This document shows positions 54,506 to 64,000 of a stretch of DNA of 64,000 bases, piece by piece. How positions within the stretch are numbered: position 1 is the stretch's first letter; the number at the start of each line of letters is the position of its first letter. The notes under the pieces are model-generated. The model saw only the letters and a list, made by a program, of their open reading frames with translations. It was not told the DNA's origin and searched no databases. The DNA lies in NCBI GenBank assembly GCA_030068145.1, contig JAPJBO010000883.1, forward strand, positions 30,557 to 94,556, given 5' to 3'. The DNA is from Diplonema papillatum (taxonomy: Eukaryota; Euglenozoa; Diplonemea; Diplonemida; Diplonemidae). A program made the translations under genes and the position numbers.

Positions 54506-55110
54506 ATTCTACTTGACAGGGACACTCTAATTTTGGCGATCTTCCGCTGGAAGAAAGGCGACACACATCCAGTATCTTTTTTTTGATCCGGATAGACCTT
54601 TTTTATTTCGACAGCCATGGCGAGAAGTTTCTCACAATGTGTACACTTCTGTTCTTTCATCTGCGTTTCTGCGTTTCCAGCTGGACAGCGCCTCCCTATC
54701 CCTATCCACAAAGATCTGTCCAGCTCGGGCAATCGAAGCATCACGGGTTGGGTGGCTGCTGTGAAGACGGAGTTCCATTCTTCTTCCTACTATTGCCAGT
54801 CGGGCCGGGCGTCGGCCGGCAAGAGAACGACGCAGGCTATTAACGTATATCCTGCAACCGGCGTACACAAGGGTAGCATCCACTACCAGGAAAACAGATG
54901 ATTGCAGCAGGAAGGCAGCCTTAGCAAATCGCACAACTGGGCTATGTGTATCGGCGTGAGAGACCGCAACAGTGAACGGCCATTGTCCCAAGCAAATTAC
55001 TGTCAAAAACAACGAACTGTAACTCCAAAAAAACGACACTTGCAAGGCACCCTTTCGGTAGCACCTTAGGGGGGAGGGAAGGGACAGCAAATAAGCTTGA
55101 GTGACACCAA
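54506..55110. other. Intergenic, no gene recognised
   Basis: A minus-strand frame (54632-55393) overlaps the next gene and has no domain. Confidence 0.5.
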
Positions 55111-57426
55111 ATGGGGTGCGGCTCGTCGACTCAAGGCGAGGTAGCCGGCAACCGCGGCGGCAAAGATGCAAAGTCGAGGCACAAAGCAGATGGCATGAAG
55201 TCAAAGGTGACAGAAGACCCGCCCGTGCGCAAGTGGAGCGCAGAAGATCCACCGCCCGAGCTCGCAGTGACGAGCCCATCGGAGACGAACAAAGGTGAAC
55301 CTGACAACACACCACCAGAAAGCTCTGAGAAGGCCAACAACGACTCCGCGTCTTCAACGAATGCATCGCCCCCGCCGGGACTAGACGAGTCAACCACCGT
55401 CACAGATATTACTACTGTTCCGTCCGCATCTGAGTCTTTATTCTGCGCGGAAACCCCAAAACAAGCAGCGATACAGCCGCCGAGGCGCCGTTCCGCAGAT
55501 GACGAAGAACCTGGCGGTACTTGCCTGAATGGTGGAAATGCCGGCGATTTCAAACGATCTTCCACGACCCCGCTGTCTGCAGATGGGCAGGTGAGGTCTC
55601 CCGTGAAGGGTCCACGAGCATCGAAGGCGCCCAGTAGAGTGCGGCAGGGATCCCGCCAGCAGGGTGGCCGAAACTCAGGGCCATCCCAGCAGCTACGATT
55701 CGCGACGCCGCCTCACGTGCGCAGGAAGCAGTCGTCGCTCGCGCCGAACCACATGCTGTTCACAGCACAGTTTTCACCAAACGAGCCGGAAAACACCGCT
55801 ACCTACAGCCCTACTTTGTATGACCCGAAGAAGAAGAAAAGCTCCGTCCGCTCGGCGTTCACCGGCCGTCCCCCCAACACGCGGTGCGACGACATCTATG
55901 GTATGGAGCTGGCATCGCCGGGCATAGACGATGGCGCATGTGGCTTCGAAGACAGCGTTATCGACTCGTCTGTCTGCGAATCGTGCGACGAAGCGCCGAA
56001 GCGGCAGCTGCCTACTAAAGCGGATCTCACCGAGCTGCATCCAGCCGAAATCATTGATGCAGCCGTGACTCAGCGTGCGCCGGTTGTCGAAATCGACGAC
56101 TTCGGCCTCACAGCGATTCCTGACACTCTACTCCGCACCTCCGAGTGGCTCGCCGCACTCGTGGCGTCCCACAATCAGCTCACATCGATAGCTCCGTTCA
56201 TCTCCTCGTTCACCCTGTTGCAAGGGCTTTTCCTGTCCAACAACCAGTTAACGGAATTGCCGGACTGCATCGGACACCTTTCCATCCTTGAGCAGCTAGA
56301 TGTCTCTAACAACAAGCTGTCAACACTTCCGCCCTCCTTCTCCAACCTTGTTAATTTACAGAAGCTGAACCTGGATTACAACTGTTTTACAGTGTTTCCT
56401 GTGGAGGCCTTAGAAATACCGGTATGGCCACCACTTTGAATGAGCTGCAGTGATACAAGCAAATGTCCCAAAGGAGTCTTTGTAGTGAAGAGTTCCTCTT
56501 AGGTTGGTGTTGAGCCCAGACAACGTTTGAAGTCCCGTTTTACGGGTTCACAACTGTACACAAACACGAGCATACTCCGAGTCACGTGTAGCCCATTGAA
56601 TTCCACACACACACACACAGAAGCTGCAGAAATTATTCGTTGCAGAAAACCACCACCTATCGGACTTACCGCCTTTCGAACTGCTTGACGGAACGGAGTT
56701 GCAGGTATGCATGGCGAGATGACACTTGTGAACTTCTTAGAAGAGAAATCGAGGGACTCATATACAAGTGTTCGTTGATGAGCTGTCCCTCGTCCTGTCT
56801 GCTCTTGATGTTGAAAACCTAAATAGATCGCATTGGACAACACACCGGAAATCTACCAGAAGTACCTTGACGAGTATGAATCGCGGCTACCAGCTAACAA
56901 AGTGATGTGGAACAAAATCTACCCTGACCGTGTCCTCGACTACCTGTACATTGGGAGTCTTCGCTCAGCGCAGACACAGGTAGTCTACGAGAAGCTTTCC
57001 ATCTCGTCCATCGTGACCTGCGGAAAGAACATGCAAATAAACAACGAAGGCAGAGCGCGGCTCGAACTTCCTGTCGAAGATATGGAAGAGCAGTCACTTC
57101 ATCCTTTCTTCGAGAAGGCGTGTACCTTCATTAAAGAGCACAAGTCAGAGGGTGGGGTTTTAGTTCACTGCTTTGCTGGGCTGAGCAGGAGCGCGACGGT
57201 TGTCTTGGCGTATCTCGTTCGCGAGGAGAGAATGCGGCTGGACGATGCAGTCGTGAAGCTGCTGAAGGTGCGCCCGAACATCCACCCGAACCCTGCGTTC
57301 GTCCGCGAGCTGGTGGCGTTCGACCGCGCAACCTTCGGTGACGACGCACGTGCGTTGAATATGGAGAACCTCGGTGAGGAACGCACGAAGCGACGGCTTG
57401 AAATGGCAAGCGGCACCAGAATTTAG
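55111..57426 (+). CDS. LRR dual-specificity phosphatase, three exons, 664 aa
   Basis: Exons are 55111-56421, 56621-56704 and 56827-57426. The introns are 199 bp (GTATGG...CACACAG) and 122 bp (GTATGC...AATAG), both in phase 0. The N-terminus MGCGSS fits N-myristoylation at Gly2 with Cys3 available for palmitoylation, so membrane attachment is likely. Residues ~20-290 are disordered. Leucine-rich repeats run from ~325 across exon 2 (LQGLFLSNNQLTELP, LEQLDVSNNKLSTLP, LQKLFVAENHHLSDLP). The phosphatase domain lies in exon 3 with HCFAGLSRS: nucleophile Cys580, Arg586 and probable general acid Asp550. Such enzymes remove phosphate from Tyr and Ser/Thr, with the LRRs likely choosing the substrate. 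The 3' end lies in a 161-bp tandem duplication. Confidence 0.95.
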
Positions 57427-57657
57427 CTGCGAAGTGTGCCTTGCAGACAGCAGCCGAAGAGGGGTTTTGAAGATCCTCTGGACATCACGACCCAGCTTTC
57501 AACGATGCACGTGCGTTGAATATGGGGAACCTCAGTGAGAAACGCACGAAGCGACGGCTTGAAAAGGCAAGCGGCACCAGAATGCACCTGCGAAGTGTGC
57601 CTTGCAGACAGCAGCCGAAGAGGGTTCTTGAAGATCTTCTGGACATCACGACCCAGC
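57346..57657 (+). repeat. 161-bp tandem duplication at phosphatase 3' end
   Basis: 57346-57496 and 57507-57657 are close copies (GCACGTGCGTTGAATATGG starts each). In copy 1 AGAATTTAG gives the stop, while the same place in copy 2 reads AGAATGCAC and stays open to about 57806 in the matching frame. Confidence 0.95.
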
Positions 57658-60600
57658 CTTCAGCTTGGAACGGAGGGGACACTCAACCGAAACCCTCGAG
57701 AGACGGGAACAACCTACACCCAATTGCTCCGAAGGCCATGTCTGCAGGGTGCAAAAAAAAGAAGAAAGACCGCGGTGCAACTGCTTCAACAGCACGGCAA
57801 TCATGATGCGATCAATCCTCGACTGGGTGTTGGCTCGGCAAAAGGCGTTGACAAAGTAACTGGTGCCATCACAAAGGGGGAGGGTCCGGAAGGACGGAAT
57901 GGTGGCGAGGTGCCTGCGAACGATCGCCTGAACCCAAGGGGGTCTGACCGCCTGCCTACCTCTCCACACACACACACCCCTTTCAAAAGCTTATCCAAGT
58001 GCAAAAACGGGAAACCTCACTTTTTTGCCACATCATGGCCTCGGCGGGTCATAGAAAGGGAAGGCATAGAGGGTCAGGAGGCTGTCGCGCTGGAGTGGAG
58101 TTTTAACTACACCATTCGTTTTCCGGCTCGCGCAGCTAACCGGAAAAAAACGGTATATTGCATCCGAGCAGCACTCCATCCCAGCCTCCTTGTCATCTTT
58201 GTTAAACGAGAAAGCCGTGCCTCTTCCTGCGGACATCAGATGTTTTGACCGGTAGCTGGGTAGACCTCGTCGCAGCACTTGTGCTACACAAACCTTAAGC
58301 CAAGAAATGTGGAGATGGTGGCAGTTCCGGCGGACAGTGTGCCAAGCGCTTCGCTTTCATGCCTGATTGGCGGACACCCCACCGCTGATCAACCCACCAC
58401 CACCAAGCCCACGCATCACCTACCACAGCTCTTGCATCTAGCTCACTACCACCCTGAATCTAATAATTCTTTTTTTTGTTTGTTTCGATAAGTGAGGGGC
58501 AGCAGTCCGTCATGACTGGCATGCATCACCTTTCCTACCGAGCAATCGGATCAACCTGCGCCTAGTGCAGTTGTTGCCTACATACACTCAAGCTGCGCGC
58601 CTTCATTGCAAAGTTGCTGCCGCGGCCGCCGGGGTGGCAGGTGTGTCCTGTCAAGTGCCCTGGGGCTCTGTGATGGCTGAGTGCACACCTCAGCAGGGCT
58701 GCATCCTCGTGTTGTAGCGTGTTGTGCACAAGGCGGCGTGGGACCCTGATCACCCTTCTCATCACTGTAGGGCATTAACTATTCGCGACCGTGATTAGAC
58801 AGTCGGGAATGCCAGGGGCGGGTCCACATCCATGTGTAAAAAAGAAAAGGCAAGCAAAGTGACCTGCCCCCTGCGCCTGCTGTCTCCGGCAGCTGACGAC
58901 AATTCAAACTACTGTTACTAATCGTGTGCAGGTGAGTATTACTCTCAGTTTCTGGGGTATATGAAGCCCTGCCTGCAGACAAGGTGCGCTCCCGCGCCAA
59001 CAAACGTCCACGAACAAGAAACGGAAACAATCGCGCGCCTAATTCTAGCCGAAACGCGCCATACCCAACACGTTGCCCCTGTGAGGCCGTGTCGCATGCC
59101 CTGTCCTGTCCTGAGCTGCCAAGCTCCCCATTGTTCTGAACTCGCGGTCCTGAACACCCTTTACCCCGGGAATAAACACACAACGTTTTCGGCCTTCGCC
59201 GCAAACCGTTGGGTGTTAGCTGACTCCGAATGCCAAGGACTGACGGAATGGGACCCCTGTACATGTTAGGCTCGACCGGCCAAGCTTAGTACAGCACGCA
59301 AAGAATGTGAACGATACTCCAATGGGGTAACTCAGTTTTCACTTGTTTTGTTGCTGGCTTCCTCGTACCATCACCGACAGATTTGGCAACTGCCTTTCCA
59401 GGCGTGCAAGTCAGCCGAAGCGATAGCGAAAGTCGGCAGCTACTGTTACCAGCTCAGAGGGCCCCGAGCCTTCGAATGCTGCTGTGGCTGTTGGATCTAA
59501 ACAGGCACCCTACTCTTTCTTTTTGTAATGTCCAATACTCGGGGTTGTTAAGCAGGGTTCCAACGCTCTAATGGGTCAAAGGCCACGTCGAAAACGCCAC
59601 GCAGTACAACACCTCGTCAAGCTGTGACCTCGAGTGGTGCTACACAGACGCGGGCGTCAGCCATGTCTGCGAATCGAGCGGTGTCGGTCACAAACAGTCC
59701 CGGATATGGCTAGCCATAACCCGTGCACTAAATATACAACCCGTAACCATTATAGCCCTTTCTTGCTCTAAGAGAACCCATTCATGAACGGTCACACGGA
59801 GACCCGAAACCCCCGGAATATCAAGCGAACTTTAACTCTAAAAAGGCTCCCTACACCTGGTTCTGAGAGTTTTCCACAGTTTCATACAGGGTTTCCGAAG
59901 CCTATATTGTTGTCATCCACCCCCTAGTTTTCGGTAGTTCTCCCGTACTTCTATCGTAGTCTTAACAAACTAGGGAGTCTCCAAGTTTGTATTTTACCCT
60001 CCTTGTGCAACCTGGCATGCAGGGTTTGTTTTCTCCTTTACCTTGCATCAAATAGGTGTCACAGCAAGTTTGGCAGCTGCTGCTTAACAGTGCATGCTAA
60101 TCCATGTGGTTCATGTACTTAAAAGAACTCAATGCTTAACAAAATTTGACGTGGGCGGCTTTAGATCTCCATCTGAATGACACCTCAACCACAATATGTT
60201 GTCGACAACAAACAAGTAAAGAATAAAACAAAACTACGCATTTCTTCGCAAAGCAAAGCAATGATGCTGTGGCAACCCTCATGCGGTGGATAACTGCCAA
60301 AACCCACGTGCACGAGAATCCTCTGAGAGCGGCACCCTGATCGACAAACACGCACACTCAAGGATGCATCCTCGTCCAGTACGTTCAACGCAACCAAACT
60401 CGTCGGTCAACTTCGCGAAGTACTGCATCATCTTCTGGATGAGTGGCAACATCAAGGTAGTTCCACCGGACTCTCTCTTCCTCATTTTGCCATGTTCAGT
60501 ACTGCACTGATGTCAAACCAGCACACAGGGCTTGCAACCGTAGGTCACGTTCTTCCCCACAGGGCTTGCATCATTATCATCTTGATCTTTCCCTCGCATC

Positions 60601-62309
60601 AGTGAAGTGCTAGCCTATTCTTTCAAACTCTTTCGCACTTACATTCGCAAGAGCCACGGGTTTTGGAAGCTTCCTCTGCAATACACGGGTTCACTTGGCA
60701 CCAGTGTGTTGACCCACTGAAACTGGGCAAAAAATATAAATTGCGTTTTTCAAGAGTCGAAGGATCCCAAACCACCAAACGAGGCAGACACACAATCCTC
60801 AACCTAGGAAGAGGATCTTCTTCTGAAAAAAGTTCCTCATGGCGGCCCGGGCTGGAAGGGTGCTGAGGCGTTGGAACACATTGTTCGTTGAGAAATTCCA
60901 GATTCAAGACGGTGCATTGAACAACTCGAACATCGTACCTAGAGGAACGTACAGAGAAGGGGAAGCGAACAATCACCGTCGACTGCAAGCAGGTCAACGC
61001 GAAGAACTTGAGCCGAACAGAAACCTGCGGAGTTGAGCGGGTTACATTAGCCAGGTGGAATTTGCCTCAATCAGTTTGAGGTGCTTAAGAGGTGTCTGAC
61101 TTTTTCTTTTTGTATGCGCACCTGCTTTGTAGGACATATTTGAGGAGACTGCCAGTTGAAATCTCAAAGTATAGTATGGTGTGGTACTCATCGGCATGCC
61201 GGTACTCCCACTATCGCAACAATATTCCAAATCTCAAAGGAGGTAATGTGCTGTAGCCCACACGACGAGGCAAATCAGGGTTTCGTGGCGGGCATGAGCG
61301 TTCAACACGTGCAAAAGGTTCCTGTCCCAACAATGATGGATAGTCAGGACAGGTGGACTTCTATTATCCCTCCTTTTAGGGTATTCGGTGTTTCAAAACG
61401 AAGTTCTTGATGACAGATGCTTTCCCTGATACACTTGGGGACAAACTCTGTTCTGCGCGAAACGAAACAGCGACCTCAACGGAGACGTCAACGCGTGTCT
61501 CAGATATTGCTGAGCACGAACCTGTAGACAGAGAGCAGAGCAGACGGGGTCGTGGAACTGCTGGCTTTGTATGCTGCGACCAAACCTCACTCAACCCCCC
61601 TACTGAAAATTGAATGTCTTTTTGGAGCGGTCACTTTGAGGTCTATACAGTGAGTACTTACTCCATCCGTGCTTTATTTACGACCATCATGCACTCTTCC
61701 ACTGCTTTCGTTTACCGGCAATCACTTACACACACAAGATTCTCCAAAAAACCTCTGTGGTAGAGCCGGGTTGAAAAAGATGCTGTATCCTATTCCGAAA
61801 TTCTTCTATACCTTGCTTTCCGACATCCTTCTCTCGATCCACTTCTTCCTCATTTTTTGTCTCCTTTTTGAAGATGTTACCTTGGTCTGGAAAGAAAAGG
61901 CATCGCATGCATGCTCAGCGGTCTTACTTAAAAGCGGAACACGATGGAGACTCAGGTCCAGTTCGACCAGAGATAGGCCGTTTCCCGTTGGCTACCCGAC
62001 ATGATATGCAGTGCCTGTTAGAAACCTTTCCATTCACAGTCTCCCGGTTCACACTGTCAGAGTTCATCGTGTTGATCTGGACAGTGTCTATTTTCATACC
62101 AACTTCATGTGAAGAAAATACACTCAAATTGGTTGTCTCAGGCCCAACCCTGTGCCAAGACGTTGTTTTGTGCAGCCTCCACCTGGCAACAGGAACTCTG
62201 TTATTGACAAATACGTTTTGCAACGCAAAGCAAAGAAGAACAGGAATGCTTGACACCAAATCAGTGCAACGAAAGAAGGGCGAAAAAGGGAACAAGAAGA
62301 AAGTCCAAT
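57658..62309. other. Long region without a recognised gene
   Basis: Includes a possible former 3' extension of the phosphatase (to ~57806) that ends in a Lys-rich tail. Beyond that, frames are short or featureless. 59,700-62,250 is visibly richer in AT. No tRNA or rRNA was seen. Confidence 0.45.
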
Positions 62310-63716
62310 ATGGCGTCTCAGCCTCTTCTGGGAGCGACAAAGGTGGTTAACCGGAAAGGCCCCCACACCCAATCAGGAATGACAGGCGGGTTTGTCTCAT
62401 CGGTGCAAGATTACGGAACACTCCAAGAGAAAGCACCGATGCACAGACTCTTGGGAACAGAAGGGGCTATCCAGCAAGGGTCACCAACTGATGCTGTAGG
62501 GCAGCCTCCTCCACGCAAGTCTGCTCGGAAGTGGGATCGGGCCACCGACCAATCTGCGGTGGTGCGTTCGTTTCGTCGACGTCGTCAAGTTCCTCAGCAG
62601 CCTCAAAAATCGCAGAACACTGTCCGTGCGGTGTGCACATGCGCCGAGTTCAACCTCAAGGCCATCGCAGATCACTACAGGGGTCGTGGGCTCATCGTGA
62701 ACGAAAAAGAAGAGATCGTGTGGATCACCGTCAAGGTCCCGACCTACAAGTTCGATTCCGAGCCAGACGAGTCTGAGCAGGCAAATTCGACATTTCCGAG
62801 TGCGTACAATTTTTCACAGCCGTGGCTGGATACATCGGAGTCGAAGGCGGAGGATGTCATACGGGAGTACGTCGTTGATGATACCGAAGAAGGTGAAGAT
62901 AGAGGCGATCTTCCGGCAGCCAAGCTTGTGAAACCGGGAAGGGAGTACGAGTACAACATATTCTTCCACAACTACGGCGTCGTCGTGTGGTGGTCACCCT
63001 TTCCTCCTACCGCGGACTTGGAAGTTGCCGGACTGCCGCTGCTACACGAGGTGTACCGAATGCGATCCGTGTTTGAAGTTGACTCGCGTGAAAAGGTTGA
63101 GCTCGACACGTGTCGATGGGCGATTGCACGCCCATCAGAGGAAGAGTCGCCGGAAGTCCAACAGCGGCGGCGAGGAAGACCAGATCCAAAGGACGCAAAG
63201 GAAAAGGGGTCTTACATCGATCAAGACTGCTTCTTCCTCTCATCACCGGATCCCGAATTCATGCTGGCTTATGGCTGCGGCCTCGCGCAATCAGCTAAGC
63301 TCTCTGAGTTCGAAGACAACATCGAAGAAGTTGTGGAGAACACGAAGGAGTACCCGATATCCATGGCACGTACCGGTCAGTCGTGCCTTACACGCAAAGC
63401 CGTCGCTCGCATTCGAGGCTCGCTCTTTTTGCATCGCATGGACGTCAATCTGAACACTGATATTTTGGAAACCCCCGACGTTTTCTGGAACCGAACCGAT
63501 CTAGAGCCTTACTATCTTCAAGCACGCAGGCACATGGAAATATCTCACCGCACCGAGGTGCTCAACAAACGGTATGAAATCGTGAACGAAATGTTCGAGC
63601 TGTTCCACGATGAACTGAACAACAACCACTCGAATTACCTCGAATGGATTATCATCTGGCTTATTCTGGTCGAGTGCATAATCGCAACCCTCAGCGCCTT
63701 TCTGAATAATGATTGA
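62310..63716 (+). CDS. RMD1/DUF155 family membrane protein, 468 aa
   Basis: The frame opens at 62250 with TTG, and the first ATG is at 62310 (MASQPLLGATK). The N-terminal ~130 residues are basic and disordered. The DUF155 domain follows: a strand CTCAEFNLKAIADHYRG, then the hallmark YNIFFHNYGVVVWWSPF, DQDCFFLSSPDPEFMLAYGCGLAQSAKLSEFEDNIE (split by an insertion near residue 300), the long helical part with VNLNTDILETPDVFW, and a C-terminal hydrophobic helix LEWIIIWLILVECII at ~443-460. Yeast RMD1 is needed for sporulation and plant/animal relatives (RMND1) act in mitochondrial translation. The organelle here is not evident from sequence. It is probably a C-terminally anchored membrane protein. 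Confidence 0.95.
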   Translation: MASQPLLGATKVVNRKGPHTQSGMTGGFVSSVQDYGTLQEKAPMHRLLGTEGAIQQGSPTDAVGQPPPRKSARKWDRATDQSAVVRSFRRRRQVPQQPQKSQNTVRAVCTCAEFNLKAIADHYRGRGLIVNEKEEIVWITVKVPTYKFDSEPDESEQANSTFPSAYNFSQPWLDTSESKAEDVIREYVVDDTEEGEDRGDLPAAKLVKPGREYEYNIFFHNYGVVVWWSPFPPTADLEVAGLPLLHEVYRMRSVFEVDSREKVELDTCRWAIARPSEEESPEVQQRRRGRPDPKDAKEKGSYIDQDCFFLSSPDPEFMLAYGCGLAQSAKLSEFEDNIEEVVENTKEYPISMARTGQSCLTRKAVARIRGSLFLHRMDVNLNTDILETPDVFWNRTDLEPYYLQARRHMEISHRTEVLNKRYEIVNEMFELFHDELNNNHSNYLEWIIIWLILVECIIATLSAFLNND

Positions 63717-64000
63717 AAGATCCAGTGACTGTTCCTATGAACAGTTTGGCAGCTTGTTGTTCGGTCACCGCTCTCACAGACTAAGCGTCCATTCACATGT
63801 ATGCAACAGGCCGGCAAAAGTTCGTGACTTGTTGATGTGCCCAGTCAACATGTTGAACAGCAAAAGCATACCATTTCCAAAAAATGTCAACTTGCCTTTT
63901 TGCCCTCAGTCGCCCCTGATTTATGCCAAACGCGATCTGGAGGACTGACAACATAATGTTAATGTTCTGCAAAAACAAAAAGAAATGCAAGCAGAAAGGC
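63717..64000. other. Downstream flank
   Basis: No gene recognised before the window ends. Confidence 0.5.

Noticed and set aside
54632-55393. Minus-strand 253-codon frame
   Set aside because: Overlaps the start of the LRR phosphatase and has no recognisable content.

Overview
The window is nuclear DNA from a eukaryote. Several genes carry short GT-AG introns (48 to 851 bases, donors mostly GTATG), there is an 18S-type SSU rRNA fragment, and the protein families are eukaryotic: RRM, PDZ, WW-FCP1, EF-hand, LRR dual-specificity phosphatase, RMD1/DUF155. Spacing is moderate, base composition is fairly GC-rich by eye, and genes have zero to two introns. This fits a unicellular alga or another protist, but I cannot name the lineage. 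All recognised host genes lie on the + strand.

Layout. 0-7.6 kb: a divergent SSU rRNA-like scrap, a dispersed repeat, an RRM RNA-binding gene, a ~500 bp CA microsatellite and a disordered-protein gene. 7.6-12.7 kb: a three-exon gene for a 1,359-residue ATG2/chorein-like protein. 13.2-15.6 kb: an antisense SSU rRNA fragment and a two-exon PDZ gene. 17-21.9 kb: a 1,644-residue LRR and disordered protein. 23-24.6 kb: a two-exon ZNG1/CobW zinc-chaperone GTPase. 25.4-29 kb: tandem questin-oxidase-like paralogues sharing a converted 3' half. 30.1-32.8 kb: a WW-FCP1 phosphatase. 35.8-37.8 kb: an EF-hand coiled-coil protein.

38-50.9 kb is a 12.9 kb block bounded by 40-bp inverted repeats (39/40 identical). 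It holds tRNA-like Pol III boxes, a degenerate short repeat, about 4.2 kb of a 41-bp satellite in one orientation and about 2.2 kb of the same satellite inverted. A 4,743-bp tyrosine-recombinase retrotransposon sits inside the inverted part. It has a complete split-direct-repeat layout (A1-ORFs-B1-A2-B2), a gag-like ORF, a YR ORF and an RT/RNase H ORF. Removing it restores a satellite unit exactly, with no target-site duplication. This block is the most unusual part of the window.

53-64 kb: a 12-repeat ankyrin protein with a C-terminal membrane anchor, a three-exon N-myristoylation-motif LRR dual-specificity phosphatase whose 3' end carries a 161-bp tandem duplication, about 4.6 kb with no recognisable gene, and an RMD1/DUF155 membrane protein.

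A second theme is that introns carry repeats present elsewhere in the window: 961/9667, 1527/33742 and 13588/14597. The genes do not form an obvious pathway. Signalling and scaffold proteins dominate. Exon joins were worked out by hand from reading phase and splice motifs and are not supported by transcripts.
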